A DNA stretch of 64,000 nt from assembly GCA_965221375.1 (NCBI GenBank), contig OZ244883.1, forward strand, positions 1,550,001-1,614,000, in the 5' to 3' direction. The notes under the pieces were generated by a model. The model had not been told where the DNA came from and ran no database searches. It saw only the letters and a program-made list of their open reading frames with translations. The position numbers were made by a program, and so were the translations under genes. Source of the stretch: Poriferisulfidus sp965221375. GTDB taxonomy: Bacteria > Pseudomonadota > Gammaproteobacteria > Poriferisulfidales > Poriferisulfidaceae. Positions 43,820 through 53,169 of this stretch are shown one piece after another (the stretch's first letter is position 1; every line of letters begins with the position of its first letter).

Positions 43820-45388
43820 ATGACTTCCAACGCTTTGCTCCCGGTCCGACGCGCGCTGCTCAGCGTTTCGGATAAAACCGACATTATCCCTTTTGCAACA
43901 GCGCTGCAGGCCGCCGGGGTCGAACTGATCTCAACCGGAGGAACCGCCACCGCCTTGCGAGAAGCCGGATTGGTCGTGCGCGATGTGGCGGAGGTGACCG
44001 GTTTTCCTGAGGTCATGGACGGGCGCGTCAAAACGTTGCACCCCAAAATCCATGGCGGACTGCTGGCGCGCGGCGCCCAAGATGCCGATGTCTGTGCCGA
44101 ACATGGCATTGAGACAATCGAACTGGTGGTCGTCAACCTGTATCCATTCGCCCAAACCATCGCAAAACCCGACTGCACCCGCGCTGATGCGGTCGAGAAT
44201 ATTGATATCGGCGGCCCAACTATGTTGCGGGGCGCAGCAAAAAACCATGAATACTGTTGCGTTGTCGTAGACCCTGCCGATTATGATCGCATTGCCTCCG
44301 CCGTCGCCAGCGGCGGCACGGATGCAGATACACGTTTTGACCTGGCTGCCAAAGCCTTTGCCCATACTGCCGCCTACGACGCCTGTATCGCCAGTTATCT
44401 GGAACAACAAGTGGAGCCGGAAGCCCCCTTTGGGCGCGGCATGCATCTGACTCTGCAGCGCCAAAATTTACTGCGCTATGGTGAAAACCCGCATCAACAA
44501 GCAGCGTTTTACGCTTTCCCCGGAGCGCCGCAAGGCACACTCGCCACGGCCACACTACATCAAGGACAGGAGTTGTCCTATAACAACCTTGCCGACACTG
44601 ATGCCGCCTGGGAGGCCGTACAGGCTTTTGACGCACCGGCGTGCGTCATCGTCAAGCATGCCAACCCCTGCGGCGCCGCAGAGGCCGACAACCTCGATGC
44701 CGCTTATGAGCATGCCTACCAAACCGACCCAACCTCGGCTTTCGGCGGCATCATCGCTTTCAACCACCCGGTGGAAGCGCCCTTGGCCCAAAAAATTATT
44801 GACCGACAGTTTGTGGAAGTATTAATTGCGCCTGCTTTTGAACCGGATGCCTTGGGCGTGCTGGCCGCCAAACCCAAAGTAAGAGTGCTTGCTGCCGGCG
44901 TTTTTGAAAAACATCAAGGACCCTGTGCCGTCGTTCGCAGTATCAGCGGCGGTCTTCTCGCACAAACGCCGGACCACAAGACACTTGATTCGGATCAGTT
45001 GCGTGTTGTGACCGAACGAGCGCCCAGCGAGGCGGAACATCGTGATTTGCTGTTTGCCTGGAAGATTGCCAAGTTCGTCAAATCAAACGCCATCGTCTAT
45101 GCCCGCGACTGCCGCACCATCGGGATTGGCGCCGGTCAAATGAGCCGCATCTATTCAGCACGTATCGCCGCAATCAAGGCCGCCGATGAAAAGCTTCCCG
45201 TAGAAGGAGCCGTGATGGCTTCCGATGCCTTTTTCCCGTTTCGAGATGGGCTTGATGCCGCCCACGAAGTGGGCATCACGGCCGTCATTCAACCGGGGGG
45301 TAGCCGCCGCGACACGGAAGTCATTGATGCCGCCAATGAATATGGCATGGCCATGGTGTTCACCGGCTTGCGTCATTTCCGACACTAG
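43820..45388 (+). CDS. purH: Bifunctional AICAR transformylase/IMP cyclohydrolase
   Basis: Catalyses the last two steps of IMP synthesis. The 522-residue protein has the N-terminal MGS-like cyclohydrolase domain (ALLSVSDKTDIIPFA, DGRVKTLHPKIHGG) and the C-terminal AICARFT domain (LRYGENPHQQAAFY, VIVKHANPCGAA, SDAFFPFRDGLD). Divergent from groES. The downstream purD gene usual in many bacteria is absent here. Confidence 0.98.
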   Translation: MTSNALLPVRRALLSVSDKTDIIPFATALQAAGVELISTGGTATALREAGLVVRDVAEVTGFPEVMDGRVKTLHPKIHGGLLARGAQDADVCAEHGIETIELVVVNLYPFAQTIAKPDCTRADAVENIDIGGPTMLRGAAKNHEYCCVVVDPADYDRIASAVASGGTDADTRFDLAAKAFAHTAAYDACIASYLEQQVEPEAPFGRGMHLTLQRQNLLRYGENPHQQAAFYAFPGAPQGTLATATLHQGQELSYNNLADTDAAWEAVQAFDAPACVIVKHANPCGAAEADNLDAAYEHAYQTDPTSAFGGIIAFNHPVEAPLAQKIIDRQFVEVLIAPAFEPDALGVLAAKPKVRVLAAGVFEKHQGPCAVVRSISGGLLAQTPDHKTLDSDQLRVVTERAPSEAEHRDLLFAWKIAKFVKSNAIVYARDCRTIGIGAGQMSRIYSARIAAIKAADEKLPVEGAVMASDAFFPFRDGLDAAHEVGITAVIQPGGSRRDTEVIDAANEYGMAMVFTGLRHFRH

Positions 45389-45406
45389 CCTGCAGTCAAG
45401 CAAAAG

Positions 45407-45922
45407 TTATCGATTGAATGGCAGTTTGGCGAGCAGCATCGCCATCCCGCAAGAGCCGCTGGCGCCTGCATACAACAAACCTGCTCCTACAAAGCCCGAC
45501 AAGCCATAAAAGTACGGGTGCACCCAAACCCCCAGCAGTACTCCTGCGACGATAAGCGTGCCCGCCACCATCTGCACCTGTCGCATCACATCAAGACGCC
45601 CGCCTGTGTCGGATTCCACCGGGTAACCGGCTTTCTGCCAAGCCATAATGCCCCCTTCAAGCAAATACGTCTCCGGGTAACCGACCGCGGCTAGTTGCTC
45701 GGCATGTACTTGCGTACGCCGTCCACTGCGACAGTGGAAAATGCCGATTTTCTGCTTGGGTTCGGCTTTCAAACCGGCCTCCAAACCGTCCAAAGGCATC
45801 CAGCGCGCCTGGGGAATGTGCATCTGTTTGCGCTCACCCGCCCCTCGGATATCAATCAACTCCGCCTGACCTTCCCGAAGCTGTCGCTGCGCTTCCTGCG
45901 CATTGATCTCACGAACTTCCAT
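45407..45922 (-). CDS. Rhodanese domain protein with membrane-associated C-terminus
   Basis: A 171-residue protein. The rhodanese domain (about 1-105) has the active-site loop HCRSGRRT with C64. The C-terminal DUF2892-like part has two membrane helices (MVAGTLIVAGVLLGVWVHPYF, GFVGAGLLYAGASGSCGMAMLL). The ATG at 45922 follows AGGAGG by 5 bases; an upstream ATG is less likely. Such fusions handle sulfane sulfur at the membrane, but the exact substrate is not known. Confidence 0.88.
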   Translation of the reverse strand: MEVREINAQEAQRQLREGQAELIDIRGAGERKQMHIPQARWMPLDGLEAGLKAEPKQKIGIFHCRSGRRTQVHAEQLAAVGYPETYLLEGGIMAWQKAGYPVESDTGGRLDVMRQVQMVAGTLIVAGVLLGVWVHPYFYGLSGFVGAGLLYAGASGSCGMAMLLAKLPFNR

Positions 45923-46120
45923 GTTGTCCTCCTGAAGCATTTATGCGTTGCCTCTTTACAGAAAAGATTTTACACGCAATGTTTTGCTCTTCTGCGAGAT
46001 GTCATGCCTTATTTTCATGTTTTGGGCGGCCCTGAACTTCATGACCGTTGCCTCCATCCCCGTTTCCCGGTGACGAAAAAACAGCGTAGGGGCTGAGCCG
46101 CCAAAAACCGGCGACAGACC

Positions 46121-46501
46121 TCACATGAATTTCACCATGAGCACGACCGCCGTAATAACCACAGTTATGGTAATGAGAGTACGCCACATGAGGGCAGTTT
46201 GCATAGCCGAGCGGAACGTGCGGAGCTCTCTAATCATGTCCGAGCGGAACGTGTGGATTGCTCTTCGAAACTCCCGGGCCTCTCCCAGCAACCTTTCACG
46301 CGGACTATCTATATCCGAACATAACGTCTGAATTTTGCTATCCAAGTGGCGAAAATTTTCTTTGGTGGCCAGATGCGGAATCTGTGCCTCAATCTTCGTC
46401 AAGCGTTCCGAGATGTTGATCACCACGGTCGATTCAACCACCGGTTCGGGCATCGGTTCTTGCGAGGACATCAAGGGGTTGGCGGGTTGTTGTGAGGTCA
46501 T
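46121..46501 (-). CDS. Coiled-coil protein with C-terminal membrane anchor
   Basis: About 126 residues from the ATG at 46501 (GGAG 9 bases upstream; ATGs at 46507 and 46516 are alternatives). A Pro/Glu-rich N-terminus is followed by amphipathic helices (ISERLTKIEAQIPHLATKENF, REFRRAIHTFRSDMIRELRTF) and one C-terminal helix (LITITVVITAVVLMVKFM), so it is tail-anchored. No known family. The promoter carries the same palindrome as two type IV secretion units nearby, so it probably belongs to that regulon. Confidence 0.65.
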   Translation of the reverse strand: MTSQQPANPLMSSQEPMPEPVVESTVVINISERLTKIEAQIPHLATKENFRHLDSKIQTLCSDIDSPRERLLGEAREFRRAIHTFRSDMIRELRTFRSAMQTALMWRTLITITVVITAVVLMVKFM

Positions 46502-46896
46502 GACCATTTTCTCCATAGGCAAGGCCAAAGTCAAGAGAAGCGCATGGCTGCGGACCGGGGTCTCGCCACTGGGGCGCTTCCGATTATAACCCGTCACACG
46601 AAGCGAATCTTCGACGAGGAGGAGGATTCCTCATCCTATGTCAGTGATAACCCGAAGTCCAGAAAAAATGGTCTGACCAACCTGCCCATTTTTTCGCATG
46701 TAAATCATGTTTTACTTTTCCCCTTGGTTCGTTTTCGGTAAATTTTTAGTGCTACATGTAATCAAATCGGCACCGTTACCAACCGGTTTCTCCCATGATT
46801 GAGATCGCACCCCTATTCCCCTGGAGGCGGGAACTGAAATTTTCCGATGACAAATCGCCCTCAAGAAAATGTCAAAGCATCTGCGTGGCATGCCCA
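46502..46896. other. Intergenic region downstream of traG-N
   Basis: About 395 bases. Its left part holds the leader and promoter of the coiled-coil gene, including the palindromic site at 46663-46694. The 46700-46896 part has no open frame of note and no clear terminator for the secretion operon. Confidence 0.55.
46633..46694 (-). promoter_or_regulatory. Regulon palindrome and promoter, copy C
   Basis: Imperfect palindrome with outer arms AAAAAATGG/CCATTTTTT (46663-46694) and an inner TGGTctgACCA. On the minus strand it is followed by -35 TGGACT (46661-46656), a 17-base spacer and -10 TAGGAT (46638-46633). The layout is identical to copies A and B. Confidence 0.7.
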
Positions 46897-48468
46897 TCAC
46901 CGGTTGATATTGCGCGCCATCCCGATAGTGCTGGCGCGTCCGGAAATCCCCATGCCCGTCGGATCAGATGAAGGGCCCAGCGCGTCCAGACCGCGCAAAG
47001 CAAAATTACCTCCCGCATAAATGACCCACAACAACCCCAGGGGAAGCAGCATGTGTAATGCCATGGTTGCATACCCGAGTGCAATGCGATCGATTTCCCA
47101 ACGCCCCTCGTCTATCAATTTCATACTCGGATACATCGCATCAATTAAGGCATCATCCAAATAATTGGAAATGCCAAACATCATGGAAAACATCCGAATT
47201 CCAATCATCATGAGCATAATCCTGGCGGCAGCGGCAAAGCTGTAAAGCGTCAGAAACAAATAGAACCCCAGCAACATATAAACGACCATCAACATAAAGC
47301 TTTGCGCCATCGGAGCAAGGCGCCGCATAATGTGCAAACGCGCGTACAACCCCAATGCTTCCGAACCTACGAATGCGGTCGCGCCTACAAACGATGACAG
47401 CAGAAAGCTGCTGAAGCTGGTCGTCGCCGCCCAAGTCGCCCAACCACTCGCAAAGCCGGAGCCGGCGGCAAACGCCGCAAGTCCGGCCCAAATTTCCTTG
47501 TCCGGCGCCTCGCCCTTATGCCAATGGGATTCGTTGATGATGGCATTACGGATGACCAAATCCTCGACTTCTTCGCGGGTATAGCTTCCAATCACCCATT
47601 CATCGATTTTTTCTCGATGGGGAGCAATCCGCAGCAATCGATCACGCAACCCTTCGTTGCCCGCATCTCCCAACCACCAGTCCCGACACACCGGCAACTG
47701 TTGGTCTCCCTGCCAACGGACCACTTCTGTGCGGGGACGTGGGAAAGCGTCAAAGGCGCATGCCCCCTGAGCGGCGACCTGAGGACACAAGGCATAGTAG
47801 CCCGGTTCATTCAGAAAATAACGATTTCCGGGATATTCCGCATCCTTGCGTTTGACAATCTCTTCGGACGGCTGCAGGCGTTCGTACTTCCGCCACGCCG
47901 GCACAAAACACTGGCTGACGAAATGGGTGAATTCCTGTCGCAATTGGGGCTCACGAATAAACATGCTGCGCATGCGGTAGGCCAGACCGGAATAGTCCTG
48001 AAAGCACGGCAGGTTTTCGAGCACCGTCTGGTTGACACCCCCGCTGATGGACAGTACTACCGACCAAAACAACGGAATTCGCGGATGGGACTCATGATGG
48101 CGCGCCAATTGCGTCGCATCGTAGGTCGTGCCCGTATCCCCATATCGATGGGTTGCGTCCTCCAATTGGCAGACCGGTTTGTAGGCAATCGAATTGGGTT
48201 CGACCTGCACATACGGCACCACCATGAACACAAACACCACCATGGCGATGGGAAGATTGACACGCATTTGACTCAACGATCCGCCGCTGTTTGGGAATTC
48301 GTTCTGCGTGCTCAAAGGCCCCATGAAATCTCGCACTATCAGGACTAGAAAAGGAATCAGCAGCAAATTCAAATCGTCCGCCAGTTCAAACAGCAGTTCG
48401 TACATGCTCCAGCCAAACATGGTCATATAAACCTCGATGTAGCTGAATGTCGGAATCATGGCGTACAT
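46897..48468 (-). CDS. TraG N-terminal-like conjugative transfer protein
   Basis: A 523-residue inner-membrane protein matching the TraG N-terminal family of MPF-G type IV secretion systems. N-terminal helices occur at LLLIPFLVLIVRDFM and LPIAMVVFVFMVVPYV, followed by a periplasmic cysteine-containing region (CFQDYSGLAYRMRSMF). A cluster of helices spans 330-430 and a final helix is near 480. It is the last gene of the secretion operon, 3 bases after the preceding stop, its usual position. Confidence 0.82.
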   Translation of the reverse strand: MYAMIPTFSYIEVYMTMFGWSMYELLFELADDLNLLLIPFLVLIVRDFMGPLSTQNEFPNSGGSLSQMRVNLPIAMVVFVFMVVPYVQVEPNSIAYKPVCQLEDATHRYGDTGTTYDATQLARHHESHPRIPLFWSVVLSISGGVNQTVLENLPCFQDYSGLAYRMRSMFIREPQLRQEFTHFVSQCFVPAWRKYERLQPSEEIVKRKDAEYPGNRYFLNEPGYYALCPQVAAQGACAFDAFPRPRTEVVRWQGDQQLPVCRDWWLGDAGNEGLRDRLLRIAPHREKIDEWVIGSYTREEVEDLVIRNAIINESHWHKGEAPDKEIWAGLAAFAAGSGFASGWATWAATTSFSSFLLSSFVGATAFVGSEALGLYARLHIMRRLAPMAQSFMLMVVYMLLGFYLFLTLYSFAAAARIMLMMIGIRMFSMMFGISNYLDDALIDAMYPSMKLIDEGRWEIDRIALGYATMALHMLLPLGLLWVIYAGGNFALRGLDALGPSSDPTGMGISGRASTIGMARNINR

Positions 48469-48471
48469 GGC

Positions 48472-48837
48472 TTACCCCAGATGCCGCGACCACAGCAACA
48501 ACTCGTAAATACCGATGACCGCAATGACGGAAATCGCCAAATGCCGTTGTCCCAATGCGCTCAACGGCGCATGGCCGCGCGCCTTGCGCCGGAGGTCTAC
48601 CCAAGAGATCAGTCGAGGCCAACACCAAATCAAATACAAGTACATCGCCCCGTGCACAATCAGGTGCACCCACGGGCCATACAACGCTAAAAACTGACGA
48701 CTTGTCTGGAGCAGTTGCGCTGCCTGCTGCAGGTGAGCGGGCGGCAGTGTTGCCAAAACCTGCGCGGCCTTATACCCCGCAATGCCAATGCCGCACACCA
48801 GCAATGAAATTCCGATGATGCGCCACTTGTTTTTCAT
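48472..48837 (-). CDS. Small membrane protein of the type IV secretion cluster
   Basis: A 121-residue protein with three hydrophobic segments (WRIIGISLLVCGIGIAGY, WVHLIVHGAMYLYLIWCW, HLAISVIAVIGIYELLLW). It lies between the TIGR03755 and TraG-N genes, where related elements carry a small membrane gene. Overlaps the upstream stop by 4 bases. No function known. Confidence 0.7.
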   Translation of the reverse strand: MKNKWRIIGISLLVCGIGIAGYKAAQVLATLPPAHLQQAAQLLQTSRQFLALYGPWVHLIVHGAMYLYLIWCWPRLISWVDLRRKARGHAPLSALGQRHLAISVIAVIGIYELLLWSRHLG

Positions 48838-50162
48838 TCTGACTGCTTCGGCAAAGGGAAGCCCCCATCAATCAAACCGGACTCGAATGGGTCTGCCGGC
48901 GTCAAGTTGATCGGGCGCAAGGTTCCACTGAGCATTTCGTATTCAATAAATGCACGAATAGTTTTGGAACCCAGGCGGTGTGAAGCCTGCGCTTCGTTCA
49001 ACACGAAATTGACTTGCGCATTGAGACGACCCAAAGCCGTGCTTAAGGCTTCCTGCGCCGGTTTTAGCGCGGCCACATGAGGCTCTTGCTGGCCTGCCAT
49101 AAGGGCTGCACGTGCGGCGAAAGTCTTTTCGATAATGCGCGCTGCCGCCAATTCCGACGCCAACCTCTGCACGCGCCAGCCGGAGTCTGCCTGCGCCTGC
49201 AGGGTGTCGATCACCTCGCGACGCATCACTAGGTTTTGACTGGATACGGCCGCCAGATCATCGGCCGACAACTCAAGCGGATCTGTACGCATAAGACGCC
49301 ACAGAATCTTTTCGATGCGTACCCGCTCTGCTTCAATCAAGGGCAACAGGCCGTGCCCGGCAATCGTCGGACTGGGAGTCTCCTCCACCAGACTGATGGC
49401 GTGCTCCCCGACAATGTCTACCAGCCAGTTCGCCGCGTCTTGGGGAGTCTCAAAAAATGTCGCGACCGTTGTCTCGCGATCGGTCTCTTTACAGTCCACC
49501 GATTCACGATTGAGCAGGCACCAGCCGGCGCGGGCACTGTCATACACGGGACGAATCAGAGCCTGACCACTCCCCCCGGCCCGTTGCCCACCGACCCATA
49601 CCAAGCCTTTCTGCGCGGCTTCCTCTGCAGCTTTCTGAGCCTCCAGCACATTGCGATCTTCGCGGGCCTGCCGTCCCCATTCGAGGGATTTGGCGACCTG
49701 CGTCCACGTGCTGGCAGGTCCCCGATCCGCAACCGCTTGCTCCATTTCCTGGCAAGACTGCAGTGCCAACTTATAGGCTTCGCCCGCGCGGATCGTGTAA
49801 TACTGCATCAACTGGCACGGGCCGGGAAAAGCTCGACAAAACAAGCCTCCGGGCAAGGCCAGCAGGAACTGCTCAGGCAACGATTTGAGGGTCATCAACT
49901 GATCTTCGAGACGCTGCAGAATCTGTTCCATCTGCAGCCGAAAATCAAATTTCCCGCAACTGTAGGTCGCGCCCACCTGAATATCCGGCAGCAGCTTGAT
50001 CCGCAAGGTTTCCCCGGGTGTGGGAGGTACTGCCCGCGAGCCCCCCAAGGTGTAATACAACCCCAGCTCTTCGCTACTCGGCAGGTCGACTGGTGGCGCA
50101 CAGGGCGACGGAATCGGCAGAAGCAGCCCCCATATGGCGCCAACCAGTCTAAAAATTTTCAC
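48834..50162 (-). CDS. Integrating conjugative element protein, TIGR03755-like
   Basis: A 442-residue exported protein (signal peptide ending near SPCA) resembling the PFL_4711/TIGR03755 family. It has an N-terminal cysteine-containing part (ATYSCGKFDFRLQMEQI, LFCRAFPGPCQLMQYYT) and a long helical C-terminal half (VSSQNLVMRREVIDTLQAQAD). GTG start at 50162 overlaps the traC stop (GTGA). The family is thought to be part of the periplasmic/outer channel. Confidence 0.78.
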   Translation of the reverse strand: MKIFRLVGAIWGLLLPIPSPCAPPVDLPSSEELGLYYTLGGSRAVPPTPGETLRIKLLPDIQVGATYSCGKFDFRLQMEQILQRLEDQLMTLKSLPEQFLLALPGGLFCRAFPGPCQLMQYYTIRAGEAYKLALQSCQEMEQAVADRGPASTWTQVAKSLEWGRQAREDRNVLEAQKAAEEAAQKGLVWVGGQRAGGSGQALIRPVYDSARAGWCLLNRESVDCKETDRETTVATFFETPQDAANWLVDIVGEHAISLVEETPSPTIAGHGLLPLIEAERVRIEKILWRLMRTDPLELSADDLAAVSSQNLVMRREVIDTLQAQADSGWRVQRLASELAAARIIEKTFAARAALMAGQQEPHVAALKPAQEALSTALGRLNAQVNFVLNEAQASHRLGSKTIRAFIEYEMLSGTLRPINLTPADPFESGLIDGGFPLPKQSE

Positions 50163-52915
50163 GACACCCTCTCTCGACGTCGCTGGCGGATGGTTTCGCT
50201 GATGCGTCGCACGGCTTCCAGTTCCGAACAGTTGTGACGCCGCATCAGTTCCGCGCGATATGCTTTTTCATCTTTCTCCGTCTGGCTCAAAGCCAGCGAA
50301 AGCGCGGGAGGGACATTCCGGAACAACATCATGAGCTTTCCGGACATCACGACCCCTTCGGTATATTGGTTCGGTTCTTTGCCGGCCGACAACACCATCC
50401 CCTTCTGCACCTTGCTCAGCTTTCGGAAACGGCCGATCAGATCCGCCTCGTCGCGCTCCATCGCCATGCATACCCACCATTCCGGTTGATTGAGAAGTTC
50501 TCGCGCTGTCTCCGGAATTTGGCGCAGACTTTGAGTGGCAATCCACAGCCAGGCTCCATACGTCCGCCACATTGCCGAAATCGACAAGATGTAAGGTGAA
50601 ATTAAGGAGTTTTTAAGCAGCAGATGGGCCTCGTCGAGCACCACGACCGTCTGCCGCGCCGCATACTGTTGCGCCTCCACCTGGTCGTTGATTCGTGAAA
50701 GCAGGCCACTCATTGCAACGGCCAACCACGCTTCATTTCGCCGATGCGCCAAGGCACCCAATTCCACAACCGTGACATCGACTTCCGGCCAGGCTTCGCC
50801 GGGTCGATCAAAAATATGCCCGGCTCTGCCTGTACAAAACAATTCGATCGCATTCGCCATGCGGCTCAAACTGTGTTTTTGGCTGTCACTTAAGACGTCT
50901 TTACCCAACCGTCCCAAAGCCACCGCATCGTGCATGGCGCCCGCCACGTCGCGCGTCAGCACGGGCGCCTTCGGATTCCGCGCCGCTGCGTGTGCGGTCG
51001 CGAGTAGTGATTTACGTATTAAATTTAAATCTTCACGGGCCAGACGCGCTTCTTCTTTCGGGTCGCCCCCCGTAATCATCAGGCGCGCCTGAATCTCCAT
51101 CTCCCCAAGAAGATCACGTCCGCTCGCCGCATTGGCTGAGACATCTTTCTCTTCTTCTAACAAACGTCGTGCCTCCGCAAACGGAGGGATCGAAGTTTGG
51201 TCTCCGCGGACGTGACTAACTGATAGACCTTTTGAAGCAAAATGCTGCGCCAACAGACCGAATGTTGGCAAGGCCGTAATTAAGTACAGGCGGGGACGAT
51301 GTACCGCCATTGTATGCAATAACGTATTAATGAGAAATGCAGTTTTGCCGGAACCGGTGGGACCAAAGACAAACAAATGGGCATTTTTTGTCCGATCCAA
51401 ACGATTGAGCGGATCAAAAACCAACGGCTCCGCACCCCGATTCCAGGCCAATACTCCCGGGTGTCGCGTCCCTGACGCGCGGCCGTAAAGGGGCAAACAA
51501 CGCGCCACATGATCCATAAACCACAGGCGCGAACGACGCACATAAAAGCGCTGATCTTGGGCCGGATCAAAATTGAACGGCAAGGCGCGCACATACGCAT
51601 CCTGAATCAGCGGATCATCTTTAGGCGGAATCACCGCAATTCCGTGTGCCAATAAATTCGCACTGAGCTCCGCGATTCGCTGCTCCAGTTGCGCCTCATC
51701 CGCTGCCGACACAAACACGCCGCTGAAAACCGGCAAAACCGGATTGCCCTCGGCGACTTCCCGTACCGCCTGATCCGCCAGGGAGCGGATTGCCATCGCT
51801 TGCGGGTCTGTGCCCACTGCATTGCGCTTCACCTGGGCAATTTGCTCCAGCACCTTGTCTTGAGCGGTAAAGGTGACCGCCATCATCCACATCGATCCTT
51901 CCGGCATGCCGTCCCACAATGCCTGCAGGCGGCCGCCCGACATTCGCTCCGCCGTCAAATGACCAATTTCCGGTTCCCGCAACAAAGCGTTGACCGTCAA
52001 AAACTGATGGGGTCGCTTCTGAAAATACCAGCAGCCTTTTTTCGCTTCCGACCACGGGGCGCCGTGTTGCAACGCATGATGAGCAATATCGCCCAGGGCG
52101 GTTTTACCCAATAGCGACAAGGGCGTCACCGCAAGCGATTGAATGGGCACCCTCGACGCGATGCCTTGGCCGCCGAACCATGCACTGAGCCACTGGCATA
52201 AGTCCCGCGCATCTCGTGGCAGCAGTTGAACATCCACTTGTGCCAATGAATGTCGTAACCGCTCGCAGACATCATCCAAGTGCTGCTCGTCGGGCAATGT
52301 GCCCGGTCCCAAGATGCGCCAGACGCACAAACGAATATTGCGCAATCGCCCCTTCCAGGGAGTCTGATCGGCGGGATCCACAAAAAAGCCTGCATCGTGA
52401 CAAGCGTCTTCGAAATGTTCCCGCAGACATTCCAGCCAGTGTTGGGAATATGCGCTTTGGCGGATTTGCGGATCCATATACCGCTCGATTCGGTGAGCGT
52501 ACGCATCCAGGCAATATTGGTCGTACACAAAGAACTGCGCAATCCACGGCGATCGCTCGTCCTGCGCGAAAGCATCACGAAACAACGGGATGACCCGCTG
52601 GTGCAGTTCTTCCAGCATGGCCAAGTCCTGCCCTTCTGTCTGCACGGGCACCAGATCAAACAGCCGGCCCACACTGCGCAGATCCTTCATCAGGATCAGG
52701 TTGTGATCCAGCGCCGCCTTGGGAAACAAAAAATCTGCAAACGAAGCGGCTGGTTTGCTCGACCCCATCTTGATGCGTGGTCGACCGAACTGGGCCCGCG
52801 TCAAGCGAGAGTCCTTGTGTCCGCGCCGACATTGCGCCCCCGATGGGGGCGCATGTCGGGCATGGCTTGACAAGGACTGACGCCCGGTACCCTGACTTCG
52901 CAGCAGATGCTTCAT
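50159..52915 (-). CDS. traC: VirB4/TraC-type secretion ATPase (TIGR03744-like)
   Basis: A 918-residue conjugative ATPase. Walker A GPTGSGKTAF starts near residue 521 and Walker B VVVLDEAHLL near 756; IATQSLRQIPE follows as a RecA-like motif. The N-terminal 450 residues form the TraC/VirB4 membrane-associated domain. The ATG at 52915 lies 3 bases after the preceding stop. It energises pilus assembly and channel function. Size and context fit the PFL_4706 family of MPF-G systems. Confidence 0.88.
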   Translation of the reverse strand: MKHLLRSQGTGRQSLSSHARHAPPSGAQCRRGHKDSRLTRAQFGRPRIKMGSSKPAASFADFLFPKAALDHNLILMKDLRSVGRLFDLVPVQTEGQDLAMLEELHQRVIPLFRDAFAQDERSPWIAQFFVYDQYCLDAYAHRIERYMDPQIRQSAYSQHWLECLREHFEDACHDAGFFVDPADQTPWKGRLRNIRLCVWRILGPGTLPDEQHLDDVCERLRHSLAQVDVQLLPRDARDLCQWLSAWFGGQGIASRVPIQSLAVTPLSLLGKTALGDIAHHALQHGAPWSEAKKGCWYFQKRPHQFLTVNALLREPEIGHLTAERMSGGRLQALWDGMPEGSMWMMAVTFTAQDKVLEQIAQVKRNAVGTDPQAMAIRSLADQAVREVAEGNPVLPVFSGVFVSAADEAQLEQRIAELSANLLAHGIAVIPPKDDPLIQDAYVRALPFNFDPAQDQRFYVRRSRLWFMDHVARCLPLYGRASGTRHPGVLAWNRGAEPLVFDPLNRLDRTKNAHLFVFGPTGSGKTAFLINTLLHTMAVHRPRLYLITALPTFGLLAQHFASKGLSVSHVRGDQTSIPPFAEARRLLEEEKDVSANAASGRDLLGEMEIQARLMITGGDPKEEARLAREDLNLIRKSLLATAHAAARNPKAPVLTRDVAGAMHDAVALGRLGKDVLSDSQKHSLSRMANAIELFCTGRAGHIFDRPGEAWPEVDVTVVELGALAHRRNEAWLAVAMSGLLSRINDQVEAQQYAARQTVVVLDEAHLLLKNSLISPYILSISAMWRTYGAWLWIATQSLRQIPETARELLNQPEWWVCMAMERDEADLIGRFRKLSKVQKGMVLSAGKEPNQYTEGVVMSGKLMMLFRNVPPALSLALSQTEKDEKAYRAELMRRHNCSELEAVRRISETIRQRRRERVS

Positions 52916-52918
52916 CGA

Positions 52919-53152
52919 CTAGGTCTGCACAAGGACGTCTTCGAGAAGCTGTACCAGGTGGGCGCGCAGCTTCTCAATCTGTTGATAATGCGGATCGGTT
53001 TCCTCAAGATCGCCGTCCTCAATATCGGCCCGCAAATCTCGAATCAAGTGATCCAGCGGAATCAACGACACGTAAAGGCGCTTGGCGATCGGGTCCCCAA
53101 GAATCCGTTCCATCGTGATTTTGGACTTTGTTTTTTTCTTTTTTTTGCCCAT
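52919..53152 (-). CDS. Small basic-N-terminus protein between TraU and TraC
   Basis: A 77-residue soluble protein beginning MGKKKKKTKSKITMERI, followed by amphipathic helices ending in EKLRAHLVQLLEDVLVQT. No signal peptide. The ATG at 53152 has GAGG at a fitting distance. I do not recognise a family; the position between traU and traC suggests a chaperone-like or regulatory partner of the ATPase. Confidence 0.6.
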   Translation of the reverse strand: MGKKKKKTKSKITMERILGDPIAKRLYVSLIPLDHLIRDLRADIEDGDLEETDPHYQQIEKLRAHLVQLLEDVLVQT

Positions 53153-53169
53153 GGCAATGACCTCAGAAG

